Notes: a model not told the origin generated them from the sequence alone. Counted from the stretch's first letter, positions 41,166 to 53,686 are shown. The stretch is DNA of 64,000 nucleotides from Girardinichthys multiradiatus (GCF_021462225.1 NC_061816.1:538075-602074); one strand, 5' to 3'. Numbers and translations: made by a program.

Positions 41166-43381
41166 GTTCTGTCGGACAGTAAGAACAGCGGAGCGTTATG
41201 ACAGAAGGTCTCCATCAGGACCTTAGATGGAGCTAAAATAAGCTTGTTCTCCGCAGCCTGTGGGTCAGAACCTGAAGCTGTCATTGACCCGGTTTCTTGA
41301 GAGATCAGGTAAGGTGTCGGATCTTTTCTGGACCTGGACAGGCTGCGGTTCCACCCACTGATGTCTTATTACCTGCAGATTCTGGCTGAAGGGTCTGATT
41401 TACTTTAGGTAGATGATCTGCATCATGGAACACCTTCTATGCTACTTTCTACAGGCTGTTCAGAAGGTATCTGATGCCTTTAATGCAAATAAAGTATTTC
41501 TTTCACTGATTGGTTGATTGATAATCTTGATGTTTCTAAAAGAATCCAATGAAGGTCTTGATTCTGGTTCTGACAAGGAAGTTCTCAGCCAATCAGCTGC
41601 TTACATTTTAACATTTTAATTATTCTATTACAGCAAGTCAGAGTTAGAGGAATTATTCCCTTTGTTGGATCTTCTACATTAATCTGTAGAACCTCCTGGT
41701 TCTGGAGGGAAGCATCTAACTGCACAAAGAGTGAGATGAACTGCAGACTCAGCAGTCATCGTGTGAAGAACACAAAGATCTGTGGAGGAACCAAGTTACC
41801 TTTTCACAGCGAACTGCAGCGGCGGCTCCTTGGACTGAGCGCTCTTCAGGGACGAGCAGCAGGAAGTAGGCACATCCAAGCACCTGTACCTGTCAGACGT
41901 AAGAAAGGAGAGCAGGAGATCAGCTTTCTGCCGGTCCTTTTAGCCACTACGAGTTCTCCAACACCTCAAGAACTCAGAAATGATGCATCTGTGTAGCTTC
42001 AGATCAGATGTCCAGGTAGCAGGAAGCTTCTTGAAGAGATTTACAAACGCTGGACATGAAACATCTCAGTGTTCATCCAATCATCAGCTGGAGGAGCAAA
42101 CAGGACATGTCTCTGGCATTTAATCACACAAAGAAGAAGTTACATGATCTCAGACAGTCACAGGACTGCTGGGAGTTGTAGTTTTTCCCATAGAAAGGCG
42201 TTCCAGCAGCGTAGATGTTGGGTTTTTGATGAACACCGGAACGTTTTGGACCCTTGTAAGAAATATTTCTGTAAATCTCGTCAGGCAGCTCACCTACAGC
42301 ACGGGTCAGTAAGTAACTCCACATGAGGTCCGGTTGGATCCGGTCCAGAATCAACCAGAACTATTCTAGAAAACTAGATGAACCAATTGTCACACTACAT
42401 CATCATGCAACACATGAACATGTTCTGACCTAAACCATCCCATCGTATCTCCAGCTGGATGTTCAGGGTGGTGTCCTGCTGGAACGTGGACCTCCACCCT
42501 AAGATTGTTCTGGATTTAGCTCCATCAACTCTGAGATGCTCCGTCTCTGGTGCTGATTAGGACTTCATTTCAGGACTTTGGGTTAAACTGGATTTTATGT
42601 AGAGGTGAAAGAGTAACCGGACCAAAGAACATCTCACTGTTTTAGTTTCTGTTTCAGTTTTCTTCTGCTCTGACACATAAAATCCCAACATGGTCCACAG
42701 AGGTTTGTAGGAGACCTGGAGACCTCACCTCTGGTCCTCATGTCCTCCATACTGATCGCTTTCAGAGGGAGGGACTCTGTCCATCCTGTTCTCACAATGA
42801 TGATGATGATCCATGCTGCTCAGCTCACACACCTTCTGCCTTCATCTGAGGAGGAGACAGTGGAGAACACACATCAGACAGAAAGCTTCACCTGTGTGAC
42901 CAGATGTTTCCAGCCTGGAACCAGTAGGAGGAGCTGTGAAGATGACCCCGAGCTGCTGTCTGGCCGAGCAGCAGGTTCTGCAGGGTTCTACGGGGTTCTA
43001 CAGGAACCGATCACAGCTGATTTGATGATGAAGAGCGACTCTGTTACCTCCAGAAGGAGCTTCTCCTGCTGGGTCCCAACAAAGAGAAAGTAACGGAAGG
43101 ATAAAAGCTCCCAGTGGAACCAGTATGAGCCTTACTGGTCCTTCTAGGGGCTTTTCTTTATTTAAACCAGCAGATCCAGACCCTCCACCCATAAAAATGC
43201 TACAGCGCTTAAAAACACTGAGAAATAAACGTCATTTCCGGTAGACTTTAATGACATTAATTAATCCTGCTTCATCAAGCAGGAAACGTTTACCTTGTAT
43301 TCTGGAGATCAACCTTTGACCTTCTAACTTCTTTAACTTTCCTCCGCACTCCTCGCTCTGGTTTACCGTCAAGCCATAAGG

Positions 43382-43404
43382 CACTTCCGGGTCCACCGGA
43401 AGTG
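43382..43404. promoter_or_regulatory. Inverted pair of ETS-type sites
   Basis: CACTTCCGG, a 5-bp spacer, then CCGGAAGTG: a perfect 9-bp inverted repeat in which both halves contain the ETS consensus CCGGAAGT. A further CATTTCCGG lies near 43234. The pair is about 570 bp upstream of the NLR start codon on the minus strand, so it could be that gene's TATA-less promoter. Confidence 0.45.
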
Positions 43405-43439
43405 ACAAAATAAAAGCGCCTGAAAATGCAAACAATGTC

Positions 43440-45300
43440 TATCAAAATAAAGTCCCATTGATCAGGTGATGGCCTTTAAACAGAAATACGACTGTTGAAT
43501 TATTAGTATTATTATTGGTTCTGATCCAGTTCAACTGTTTTGAATCAGAATTACTATTAAACACTTTGAGAGGAAAGGATGTTAAGTTGTGATGTTTAAA
43601 ATATATTATAGAACCTGGACCTTATCAGCACTAATATTAGTTATTAATAACTATACATATGGTATCCTTGTTTAATTAGTTTATATAATATTTCATGTGT
43701 AATTCAGAAAAATAAAATAGTTAACTAATTAATGGTCCACCTGTGATGAACTATGATTTATTTCTTAATTATTCTGCATCTTTAAACCCAGAGCTGCATG
43801 AAGATATGAAAGAGAAGATGGAGGTTTACTTTCTACTACGTCTTACTGGAACCAGGAGATATTTTCCTGGTTTATTGAGCAACACCTGGTTCTGTCTACA
43901 TGTAGAACTGGACTATAAGATCGGCTGCAGCCATGAGATCAATGTGATGATCTGAAGGACCTTTAAATGTGTTCAGCTACGTTAGGATTAAATGATTTTA
44001 TTGTGACTGAAGTAAAGGACCAGATATTTTCACATTATGATGTAAATCCAGCTAGAAGCTCACAGAGAAGGTTGCTGCTGTTTTCTATCACAGATCATTT
44101 AACTTCACCTGTAGCTCAGGTGAAAGTTCCTCATCATGACCCTGAAGATGCTCATTAGAGTGAACCTCCACCTCATGTCTTGCTGGGTGAATCAGTGATT
44201 ATCTGTAACTTACAATCAGTCCATCCTGAGTCAGCATTCAGGTTTCACCACCATCTTCTCCTGGGTTAAACCGCTCTGCCTCCACCTGTTCCTGAACACA
44301 CCCACCAGCCTCCCTTTCTCCAGCTGGCTCCATGGTTGCTCTGAAATGATCTCTGTTCGAGGCGCTCAGTGGAACCTTTCAGGTAATGAAGGAAGCAGGT
44401 CGACTTGGAGTAAACTGCTGTTCTGGACTTCTCCAGAACCGAGTCCGTCTCTGGCTGTGGGCGTAGTTTTGTATCTTCTCATTTTATCTCATTGTCAGGT
44501 TAGGTGGAGCTGGACGTGATTATATGGAAAAAGATAAAAACTGAAGTCTAATACCATTTTATGGCTGCATCTTTTTAATACTTCTACATTTCTTCTATCA
44601 AGAAGTCTGGGGCTCTTCAGAAAACATCAGGTCTAACTACGCGCCTGATCCTGAGGAAAATCTTCACATGAAGCAAATCTTCTCCATCTTCTCCACTGCC
44701 ATAACACCTTGGTACCTTGAGGTTCTTACAGATGTTCTGCTAGTCAGAACCTCCGGACCGGGAACAATCAGGATTATTACTAGCTGTAGACACAGAGCCA
44801 GGCTTGGGATCTTCATTAACCAGATGTAGGACAGGGGCAGAGGTCAGGTCATCTGGTTGGGGTCTAAAGGTTGAGAAGAAGCTGATGATAGATCAGAACA
44901 GTCCAAACACAGATCAGGTTCTACAGGTAAGTGTTGAAGTTGCAACAGGATGAAGAAGACCATCAGTCTGGGAGGAGGTAGAGATCAGGTTGCTGCTCCC
45001 TGCTGTTGATGCTGAGTAGCTGTCTGCTGAAGATCTACTGCCCTCAGGTTCTGTTTGTTCAGGTGTAACAGGTGGACTGAAGGAAATGTTCTCAGGTTCA
45101 CCCAAAACATTCAACAATACCGGGTTAGGGTCACAGTCAGGATCATTTATCAGTTTAGAAGATCTCTGATGTGTCCTGGAACCCGCTGGAGAACCACAGC
45201 TGGAACACACAGCTTCAGCGTTGATTCTCTGCATCTAACAGAGCTGAACTCAAGATCACAGACATAGGTCTGATGAAAACCCACATGTAGAAGGTAGAAG
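43440..45300. other. Region without firmly identified gene
   Basis: Mostly non-coding. One minus-strand frame of about 106 codons (45234-44914; for example PENISFSPPVTPEQTEPEGS, then a Ser/Thr-rich end) follows an acceptor-like TGTTAG and looks like a receptor cytoplasmic tail, but has no recognised motif. I leave it unassigned. Confidence 0.35.
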
Positions 45301-45308
45301 AAAAGTTC

Positions 45309-45314
45309 TTTATT
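45309..45314 (-). promoter_or_regulatory. Possible polyadenylation signal, minus strand
   Basis: AATAAA on the minus strand in an AT-rich context. It could end the transcript of the Ig receptor copy at 47295-49233, whose 3' part would then contain the LINE at 45795-47145. Confidence 0.3.
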
Positions 45315-45794
45315 CATTTCTAAACCAAATAACTAAAAACAGCAGAGATGGTCCTAGGAGCTTCATGTGCTGCTCCAAGTGGCCACCAGGTGGAGACAAA
45401 CTACCTTACAGAGCAAACAAGGGATGATGTGGACCTTCAGCTGCATCCTGGTTCTGGTCTGAAGACAAACATCTGCTATTTACATGTGCTCCACAGCCAT
45501 AATTAAAGCCAGAACCTCACTGTCTCTGCAGATGTTCACTTGATGGTTCTGCTGCAGAACATGTTGACCTGCGTCATGATCCACACCAAAACCATCCAGC
45601 AGCTCCAAGGGAATCTTTGGATCATCTTCATTTCTCCTCCAGAGAGCCAGAAGAACCACTGGGAGGTTCTTCTTCTCTGGTTCTGTCGAGTGTGAGTTTA
45701 GAATTTGATAGATGCTGTTGGATGTTCTTCATGAAGATGGAGAAGTTTTTCCTCCTGTTCAGACACTCCACCTTCTAGTGTCCTGTCAGAATAA

Positions 45795-47145
45795 AAGCAC
45801 AGGCAAGGCAGGTTGATTTGTAACACATTTCAGGATCAGGACGATTCAAAGTGCTGCACATGGAAAAAAGAGAAAGACACATAATAGGAAAAGTACATTA
45901 CAGCGGCATAAAGGTAATTAAATAATTCATCAACACCAATAATTAAAGAGAATAAAAATCAATAATTAAAAAGATGGGCTGATAATAAAAATCAAATTAA
46001 ATTAAAATTTAATGATAAAATGATTGATAACAAAATGAAAGGACAGTTGGACTGAAAACTTAACTAATCATGCCTAGATGGCCTAGTCAAAGGCCGCTCT
46101 GAACAAATAAGTTTTTAATCTTGATTTAAAGCAACTTAGGGTTTCATCTTTTACAGTTTTCTGGGAGTTTATTCCAGATTAATGGAGCATAAGAACTAAA
46201 AGCTGCTTCTCCATGTTTGGTTCTGGTTCTGGTTCTGCAGAGTAGATTTGAGCCAGAAGACCTGAGAGGTCTGGATGGTTGATCCACTGACAACAAGTCT
46301 GTAATGTATTTTGATGCTAAGCCATTCAGTGATTTATAGACTAACAGAAGTATTTTAAAGTCTATTCTCTGAGCTACAGGGAACCAGTGTAGGGACTTTA
46401 GAACCGGGCCGATGTGCTCCACTTTCTTAGTTCTAGTGAGGACGCAGGCAGCAGCGTTCTGGATCAACTGCAGCTGTCTGATCGACTTTTTAGGCAGACC
46501 TGTGAAGACACCGTTGCAGTAATCAATTCTACTAAAGATGAACGCATGAATTAGTTTTTCAAGGTCCTGCTGAGACATTAGTCCTTTAATCCTGGAGATG
46601 TTCTTTAGGTGATAGAAGGCTGATCTTGTTACTGTCTTCATGTTCCTCTGAAGGTTTAGGTCTGAGTCCATCACTACACCCAGGTTTCCAGCCTGACTGG
46701 TGGTTTCTAGCTGTATTAACTGAAGCTCTGTGCTAACTTTTAAACACTCTTCCTTTGGTCCAAAGATTATTACTTCAGTTTTGTTTTGATTCAGGTGAAG
46801 ATAATTTAGGCCCATCCATGCATTGATTTCTTCTAAGCATTTACCCAGCACTTGAATGGGTTCATGGTCACCTGGTGACATTTTAATGTATAGCTGTGTG
46901 TCGTCTGCATAGTTATGATAACTTACGTTGTTGTTTATTAAAATCTGAGTTAGGGGGAGCATGTAGATATTGAATAGAAGGGGCCCTAAGATGGACCCTT
47001 GAGGAACGCCACATGTGATTTTTGTAGACCTCCCATTAATTGTCTCAGCTTTAAACTGGAGTCTAACTGTGTTAACATCAGGATGGTGGAGAACAAGAAC
47101 AAGAACAACCATCTGCAGCTTCAGGAGGGTTTGGATTGAAGTCAA
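45795..47145 (-). mobile_element. 5'-truncated L2-type LINE
   Basis: 333 open codons on the minus strand: ITCGVPQGSILGPLLFNIYM, YADDTQLYIKMS (catalytic box), NYLHLNQNKTEVIIFGP, SRIDYCNGVFTGLPKKSI, IGPVLKSLHWFPVAQRIDFK and PLIWNKLPENCK. The 3' end near 45795-45860 has the tail CAGCACTTTGAATCG... ACTTGCCTTGCC-like (here CAACCTGCCTTGCCT) typical of this LINE type. The C-terminal half of the protein is unbroken, so this is a fairly young copy, but the 5' part is missing. Confidence 0.88.
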
Positions 47146-47294
47146 GGTCAGAGGACCATCAGATGGTCTTAAATAGACAGAAGCATCTAAAGCAGAAGTT
47201 TGATCTGTGGATCATTAAAGAACCTCAGCTGGAGTCCAGGAATCGAACTGTGGACCTGGAAATGATCTTCTGTCTGACCTGACCATGAATGCTG

Positions 47295-49233
47295 TCACAG
47301 CAGAAGAAGAAGGACCTGGCAGAGCAGGAGCATCAGGTTCACCTGCAGGTTGCAGAGCTTCCTCAGAGCTGCAGCTTCATCCACCTGGAGTCGGTTCTTC
47401 TTCCAACAAGTGGAGAGCAGAGCTGCACACAGAGCATCAGTCAGTTCACCTCCGGCCTTCCCCAGAACTGCAGCTGGGTCGGGTCCACTTTAACCCCCCA
47501 GCTCACATTTGTCTAGGTTTTAGCAGAACTTTGGATTTTTGATGCAGACAGCAGGACATCTGGACCGGTTTTGTATTCTGGAGAATTTCCAAGCTTGATC
47601 GTTTCATTTTTCTTTGATGTGACTTTAAAACCAAATAGAAAATCTGCTACATTTTCATACCTCAGAGCAGGTTCTGGTTCTGGTTTCAGTTGTTTTGGGT
47701 TTTTAATGTCCTGGTGTTCAGAATTACAGGATTTATGTTTTCCACCAGGTGAAGATACATATCTTCTGAGGTTCGGGAAATCTACCTGTTTGGATTTATG
47801 GAATGAAAGAAATGGACTTTTTATGGGAACTTTGCATAAAACTGATCTGAATCATTGTTGATCCAAGGATTGGATCAGAACTTCCCAAAAATCAGCAGAA
47901 CTGGGACCAAAAGATCAAAGAACTGAAACCAGCAGTGAGTGAAACCAGGAACCAGGTTTGAAGGTGTCTTCATGACTGACCTGTTGTTAGACAGAGCAGG
48001 ACGCTGAGGATCACAGCTGAGCGGTACGTGATCAAGCTCATCTTCTCAGCTTCACAGTCAGGAACATCCTGGTCAGAGCCTATGTCAGACAGAGATGTTG
48101 TGAGATCTTCATGGTGATGGTTACACTTCAGAACATCTACAATAAAAACAAGCAGATTATTCAGAGGTACTTAAAAACGTCTGTGTTCTTCCTTCCATGA
48201 AGCTTGGTGGGGATGTGGGTCCAGGCTGGAGGAACCAGGACTCAGATGTTTGCTCCATTGTTCTCAGCTCTGGATGAGGCTTTCAGAGAGATAAGTTATA
48301 CAGGAGGGCAGGTTCTGAAAAGGGTTCTCGGACTAACAGGCAGGTGCACAAAGGTTCTTCTGGTATGATCTCAGGTTCTGTGATGCTCCACCACGCTGGG
48401 TGGAATGCATCTGAACAAGGTTTTAAGCAATGATTGGAGAGCAGGTCAAGGATCTCCTGTGAGTTTCAGTGTTTAGAAGCAGCGGTCCATCATAGAAGAC
48501 CGCAGCAGAAAACAGGAAGTCTGCTGAGACCCTTTCATCTGTAGAAATTATTTTCAGAGCTGCATCTTCTCAGCTAACGCTAACCTCTCGGCCAATCAAA
48601 GATAAGAATGGTTTAGAATAATCTCCAACATTTCTTCTACAGGAAGTACCAATGGAGTTTGACCTTTGACATGTTTAGCTTCAACTAATAATTGTCATGT
48701 CTGACCTGTTTGGACAGATGCTGAACCAGTTTTTGGAGATCTTTACACCAACGACATCTTCTCAATCAACAGGAGAGCTTTCTTCTAGCACTGTTCTCCT
48801 TCCAACAACCACCTTCTGTCTGATATCAGTGTAGCATTCAGACTTATTTACCTGGAACGACCCTGATGGGCTCTCCATAGATCATTGCTCCTCGTATCTT
48901 CTTGCCACAGAAGTAAAGTCCACCGTCCTCCACAGAGAAGTTCCTGATGAGCAGTCTGTTCTCCACCAAGGAATATCTTCTCCCAAAGCCTGGCGAGCTG
49001 AAGGTGGGGAATGCTGAAGCTTATGTACGTCCTATTCCCAGTCTGGGCCTGTTGTTGATCTCCATGTACCAGAAGATCTCTGGGTGACTAAAGGAGCAGG
49101 TTAAAGTAACATCCTGACCCAACTCTGCTTTGAGCTCCATCACGTTCTGAGCCTCTGAATGGACCAGAACCATCAACCTCACCGTCCAGAGCAGATTCAT
49201 CAGCAGGTTCAGCTTCATGATGGACCAAGTCAT
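47295..49233 (-). pseudogene. V-set Ig receptor, copy 1, nonsense codon in V domain
   Basis: Minus-strand exons: V exon 49233-48852 (leader NLLWTVRLMVLVHSEAQ, then ELKAELGQDVTLTCSFSHPE, FWYMEINN, and after the break RYSLVENRLLIRNFSVEDGG and LYFCGKKIRGAMIYGEPIRV), membrane exon 48079-47981 (GSDQDVPDCEAE, then a hydrophobic helix YRSAVILSVLLCLTT), and tail exon 47422-47295 (LLSTCWKKNRLQVDEAAALR). Phases agree (1, 1). A TAA at 49021-49023 replaces the Tyr expected after IGRT; the frame is open on both sides of it. The family is a single-V type I membrane protein, multicopy here. A CD300/NITR-like immune role is inferred only. Confidence 0.8.
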
Positions 49234-49605
49234 GAGAAACCCTCAGTGAGATGTCTGCTTCCTTTTTCATCAAAGTGGTTAAAGATGAGAGCCGAAATAA
49301 CGAGTCAGTGAGAGGAAGGAAGTTCTACCTGTGGTTTCTGTAACCATGCAGCTTCCAGCAGGGGGGCTTCAAGCTGCAGGTTCTACAGTCAACTTCAGGA
49401 GGAATTTATGAACCCAGACAGAGGCAGAAGACAGGCGACCATCAGCACCAGCAGCTTCATGGTTTTAGATGTTTGTTTAGTAGCTGCTAACATGGTCAGC
49501 TGTTGATGAGCTCATCTTCTGTGAGGTTCATCTACTGTGACTCACCTGCTCCACCTGAAGCTGGTGGCCAGACATGTCTGCTGCTGCTAATATAACACGG
49601 TACAG

Positions 49606-49830
49606 TATAGTAGTATGGAGTACTGTACAGTACCAGAGAGTACAGTACAGTATAGTAGTATGGAGTACTGTACAGTACCAGAGAGTACAGTACAGTATAG
49701 TAGTATGGAGTACTGTACAGTACCAGAGAGTACAGTACAGTATAGTAGTATGGAGTACTGTACAGTACCAGAGAGTACAGTACAGTATAGTAGTATGGAG
49801 TACTGTACAGTACTATGGAGTACAGTATAG
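49606..49830. repeat. 45-bp minisatellite with GTAC palindromes, about five units
   Basis: The unit contains TATAGTAGTATGGAGTACTG, then ACAGTACCAGAGAGTACAG. Each copy includes the perfect 14-bp palindrome GTACTGTACAGTAC. Copies are almost identical; the last is shortened. All six frames are nearly open, which explains the false open frames on both strands. Confidence 0.95.
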
Positions 49831-50129
49831 TAACAGAGTACCAACCACTACATCCAACCTATAAAAAGTGTCCATGAATGTCACTGAAGGCTTTTTAGAA
49901 CTCGTGATGTTTTCTGTTTCCTCTGAGGTGTCAATGTGACACAGAGACCCTCTAACTACCTCAAAATAGGCAAAACAAGAGAACATGCTGCTGCACCTGA
50001 GCTGGTAGAGAATTCACAGTGTAACCATCTGTGGACCAAGAAGAACCTGGTGTGTGTATTTGTGAGAGGTGTGCGCATGTATATTCAACATTTTGCTCAG
50101 TCCACACAAGAGGAAACGGGTTATGTAGG

Positions 50130-50170
50130 TTAATGGTCAGGGTCAGGGTCAGGGTCAGGGTCAGGGTCAG
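50130..50170. repeat. GGTCAG hexamer repeat
   Basis: Six to seven tandem GGTCAG units. It is not the vertebrate telomere unit (TTAGGG). Confidence 0.9.
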
Positions 50171-50676
50171 GCTGTGGCAATGCATAGAAGTCAGTGGAAT
50201 CTCCTTATGATATGAAAACACTGCATGTGTGTGTAACCTTGTGTATGTGTTCAGCTCAGGTCATCATTAGTGTGGTCCCACCATGACCAACACTGGTTTC
50301 AGCTGACTCATCCTTGTTGAAGAGTGACACCTACAGGCCAAAACTTGCAATTAATCAAACAAAAGGGTGAAAACGTTTGTGCAGCTTTATGTTCCTTTAA
50401 CAATAATAAGGTCAGAGTTTAAACTATGAATTTCTTTGTGCTGTTTTCACTCTCCATGTGTCTCAGATGTGTGTTGATGCTCAGAGGTCAGGAAGCATCT
50501 CCTGCAGCTGTCCATGTCTCCAGTCACAGAGAGGTACAAACATCTCCAAAGATCTCTGTCAGAGAGCTGCAGCTCAGGGTGGTAATCCATTGCAGACAGA
50601 GAACTTCAAGCTAAAACTGATTCATCCAGACAAGCAGAAGAGATGGTAGCTTCATCAGTCCAGGTTCCAGCAGCAG

Positions 50677-52061
50677 TCAGAGCTGCAGCAGCTGCTGGTT
50701 GGAGGCTTCATCCACCTGGACTCTTCTCCTCTCCCAACAAGAACAAAGCAGAGCTGCCAACAGAACATCAGCTGAGTCAGTTCACCTGAAGACCACCTGA
50801 GCTTCTCCACCAACAGACATCTGCAACACCACACTGACCTGCTGTTAGAGAGAGCAGGAAGCTGAGGACCACAGCTGAGCAGTAAATGATGAAGGTCAGC
50901 CTCTCAGCTTCACACAACTGGAGGGAGTGGTGAGGACGTTCTGGTGGACAGAGGGACTGGGACAACTGGAAGAAGACAACGTGGACACTTACTGCTGTTG
51001 GTTTAGTTTCTAGTTGCAGATATGTTGCTGCTTGTTTCCATAAAGTCTTGTGAAGAAAAGCATCTGCCAGGAAGGACCAGTTGATCTTTGTATTTAGAGG
51101 TAGTGGAGATGCGGTTGGAGACACACAACCGATATTTGATCACATGAAATAAAACCAAACTTCACAAAATGACCTGATTAGGTTTCACTTTCTGGAGTTT
51201 TTTTGTCCATCTCAGCAGGTCCAGACATACCAATCAGGAAGTGAGGTCAGTCTAGATGTTTAGCCTATCGGAGCAGTAAGCCTGGTCACTGATCAGCCAT
51301 AGGTCCCACTGGGTAGTGGAAGGGCCATGACCTCTGACCTCTGAAGCAGAGGGGGTCTTCAGAATCATGGTACTTTAAATATAAATGATTCATATTTACT
51401 TTAACAGAACGCAGCAAATATCATCTTAGGTTGATGCTTGGACTAGGACATTTCCACTTCATTATTCTTCATGAGCTTCTTCACAAATCTAGATCAAATC
51501 AGTCTGTTTTCAGACACTGAGAAATTAGAATGTTCTGGATGATGAAACTGAAGGTGGCTGGAAGTTCAACCTTGAGACAGCTGAGGTCTGCTGATGGAGG
51601 AACATCTGTCCAACGCAGAGCTTTCATTACAACCACATTCAGGTTGTTAATAATACAGCAACATGCAGAAAAAACTGTTTTACTGAGAAGAATCAGATCT
51701 TCCTACAGAGAGTAAAAACCTGCAGAACCAACCTGAGATGATGAGCCTGATGATGTCTCCATAAACTGTTCTTCCATTGTCCTTCCTTCCACAGAAGTAA
51801 AACCTGCTGTCCTCTGCAGAGAGGTTTCTGAACAGCAACTTGTTCTCAGAGATAGAATATTTGGTCTCCAAGTCAGGAGAGAAGTAGGTGGGAACTGAGG
51901 AGTAGGTCCGTCCAATTCCTGCTCTGATCCTGTTCTGGATCTGGAGAACTGAAGGAACAGGTTAGAGGCACATCCTGACTCAGCTCTCCAGTAACATTTA
52001 TCATGTTCTGAGCCTCTGAACAGACCAGAACCGTCAGCAGAACCACCGAGAGAAGATCCAT
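50677..52061 (-). pseudogene. V-set Ig receptor, copy 2, deletion in V domain
   Basis: Minus-strand exons: V exon 52061-51733 (leader MDLLSVVLLTVLVCSEAQ, then GELSQDVPLTCSFSSPD... and KYSISENKLLFRNLSAEDS, RFYFCGRKDNGRTVYGDIIR), membrane exon 50940-50839 (CEAERLTFIIYCSAVVLSFL), tail exon 50753-50677 (LLCSCWERRRVQVDEASNQQ, then LLQL stop). Phases 1 and 1 join correctly. Compared with copies 1 and 4, the V exon lacks about 20 nt covering the YWYME block near 51942, which shifts the frame to an early stop near 51870. The donor is GTTGGT, which is weak. The signal, membrane and tail exons are otherwise intact. Confidence 0.78.
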
Positions 52062-52247
52062 CAGCAGGCTCTACACAGTACTGGTTCAGCAGGGTGATAA
52101 CAGAGGGTGAACCACCACAGGATGTTAACCCCGTCGTCTTTATCTGATCACTTCCTGTTTAATTAGGTCCAGTAAGCTTGATTTAAGAACCAGTCTGAAT
52201 GTTTTACACTGATCAGCTTCATTTAAACAGAACCAAATGGTTCCTAC

Positions 52248-52394
52248 CTGAGATATGGAGGAACATATCTCCACTGGTGTCCTCCTTCCTCCCCCAGAGT
52301 CACATCCCAAAGACACATCCTGACCCAGCTCTGCTCTGACCTTCATAAAGTTCTGAACCTCAGAACAGACCAGAACTATCCACAGAAAATCCAT
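52248..52394 (-). pseudogene. V-set Ig receptor, copy 3, truncated leader and V start
   Basis: 49 codons: MDFLWIVLVCSEVQNFMKV, RAELGQDVSLGC, then unrelated residues to a GTAGGA donor-like site at 52247. The match to the other copies ends soon after the first V-domain Cys. No second half of the V domain and no membrane exon of its own were found. It is a fragment from a duplication. Confidence 0.7.
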
Positions 52395-53686
52395 CAGCAG
52401 GTTCTAAAGGTGAACCCAGTACAGGTCTATTATTTGCTCTCTGAAGGCGCAGAGTGTCTTTGAACTGTGGTGAGAAACCACAAACACTGAAGATGTTCAG
52501 AAGGTAGAAGCTAAAGCTGGTCTGGTACTGAGGGACACTGATGTTCCTGGGCTCCTTGAAGAACTCAGGAAGAGCTCATGACATGCCTGACATGGAGGTG
52601 GATGAGACAACTGGAGAGCATCTGGACACTGGTGCTCTCAGATAAGGTGCCGGTGTTGTTTCCCAGTATTGTGAACGTGGCTCCAGTGTAATAACAGGCT
52701 AATCACCTCGACACCAGTAAGGTGACTAGATTCTAGTCCTAGTGGGTCCAAATGTTCCGAACCTTCTGTCCTGTTATGGTTGTTGGGGACCCAAACACGA
52801 GGAAGACTAAGGAACCTGGAAACAGCAACAGGTGATCTGACAATGGAGGAACTGAACCAGGGAGTACTTCTACCAGGAGGTTTGATTTCTGAAACCTACA
52901 CAGACGTCACACTGCATTGCATTGTGGGATTGATGAGTTTAGGGTTAGGGAATATTTACCCTCAGCTCTGCTAAGCAGGAGTCTGCAGGTAGTGGTCGGG
53001 GAGAAAGGCGCCCTGACAGACAGAGAAGATGTATGGTGAGGGATGCTGCAGCCCGTGATCATGACAAAATGAGGCTTTTATTCAGGTTGGATCCAAGTGA
53101 GTTTCCAGACAATCCAGTTTCTGTAGGTTTTACTGTTGTCTTGTCCACAAAAACACAAGAACTATTTGGTTGCTGCCTCCAAAGGACAAATTCATAATAA
53201 TAATGAGTACTAATGCTGGTGATGAAGTCTCCACATAAAGTCAAACTGAGAAAGCTTCACATTTCTTATGAAGTCCTGGAGTTAATGCTGGGGTCTTCAC
53301 CTCCAATCTCAAAGCCTGGACCTGCCAACGTTGAGCAACACCACCGTCTCTGTCCCATCCCCCATGCAGCCTACGCAGTGACTGCTGCCAGTGGCTGTGC
53401 ATGTTGGTTCCAGGGTGGGGGATGATGAGCACGGCTCACCTGGGTACTACTGATGAGCAGCAGACACTTAACAAGGCAACATCTTTACATGAATGTCATG
53501 ATTCTGTCACATAGAACTTACTTTACGACCAGCTGGACACAAACAGGAAAGAATAAATTCATATCAGTAGACAGTCTGCATGAAAAGGCTTTAAAAACAT
53601 CAGATAAGGTCGGATTCAGGCCATCACTGCAGACTTTACACTAAACATCATTGGACAAAGAAAACATGAGTAACTGGATATGTCCC

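Larger units (their letters stand above)
37246..42814 (-). pseudogene. NLR-C (NLRC3-like) remnant: N-terminal exons, LRR, linker, B30.2; no NACHT
   Basis: Minus-strand exons: 42814-42729 (ATG; RMDRVPPSESDQYGGHEDQR), 41883-41800 (PTSCCSSLKSAQSKEPPLQF), 38683-38550 (one LRR: CASLASALNAS... LRELDLSYNHVGEA), 38054-38014 (KPDGVRWLKDLRK) and 37865-37246 (B30.2/SPRY: SCQLTIDTNTVNRNLQLSED to the stop). The first two join in phase 2, and the last two join through Lys-Tyr. This is the standard layout of teleost NLR-C genes, intracellular sensors that oligomerise through FISNA-NACHT. No NACHT exon (normally a single exon near 1.8 kb) was found between 41800 and 38683; that space holds a C-rich repeat. 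The LRR-to-linker phase also fits poorly. Most likely a decayed gene, though a NACHT-less product is possible. Confidence 0.7.

Noticed and set aside
49574..49864. Overlapping frames with repeated VQYSIVVWS-like text
   Set aside because: Artefact of the 45-bp GTAC minisatellite.
50130..50170. Interstitial telomere repeat
   Set aside because: The unit is GGTCAG, not TTAGGG.
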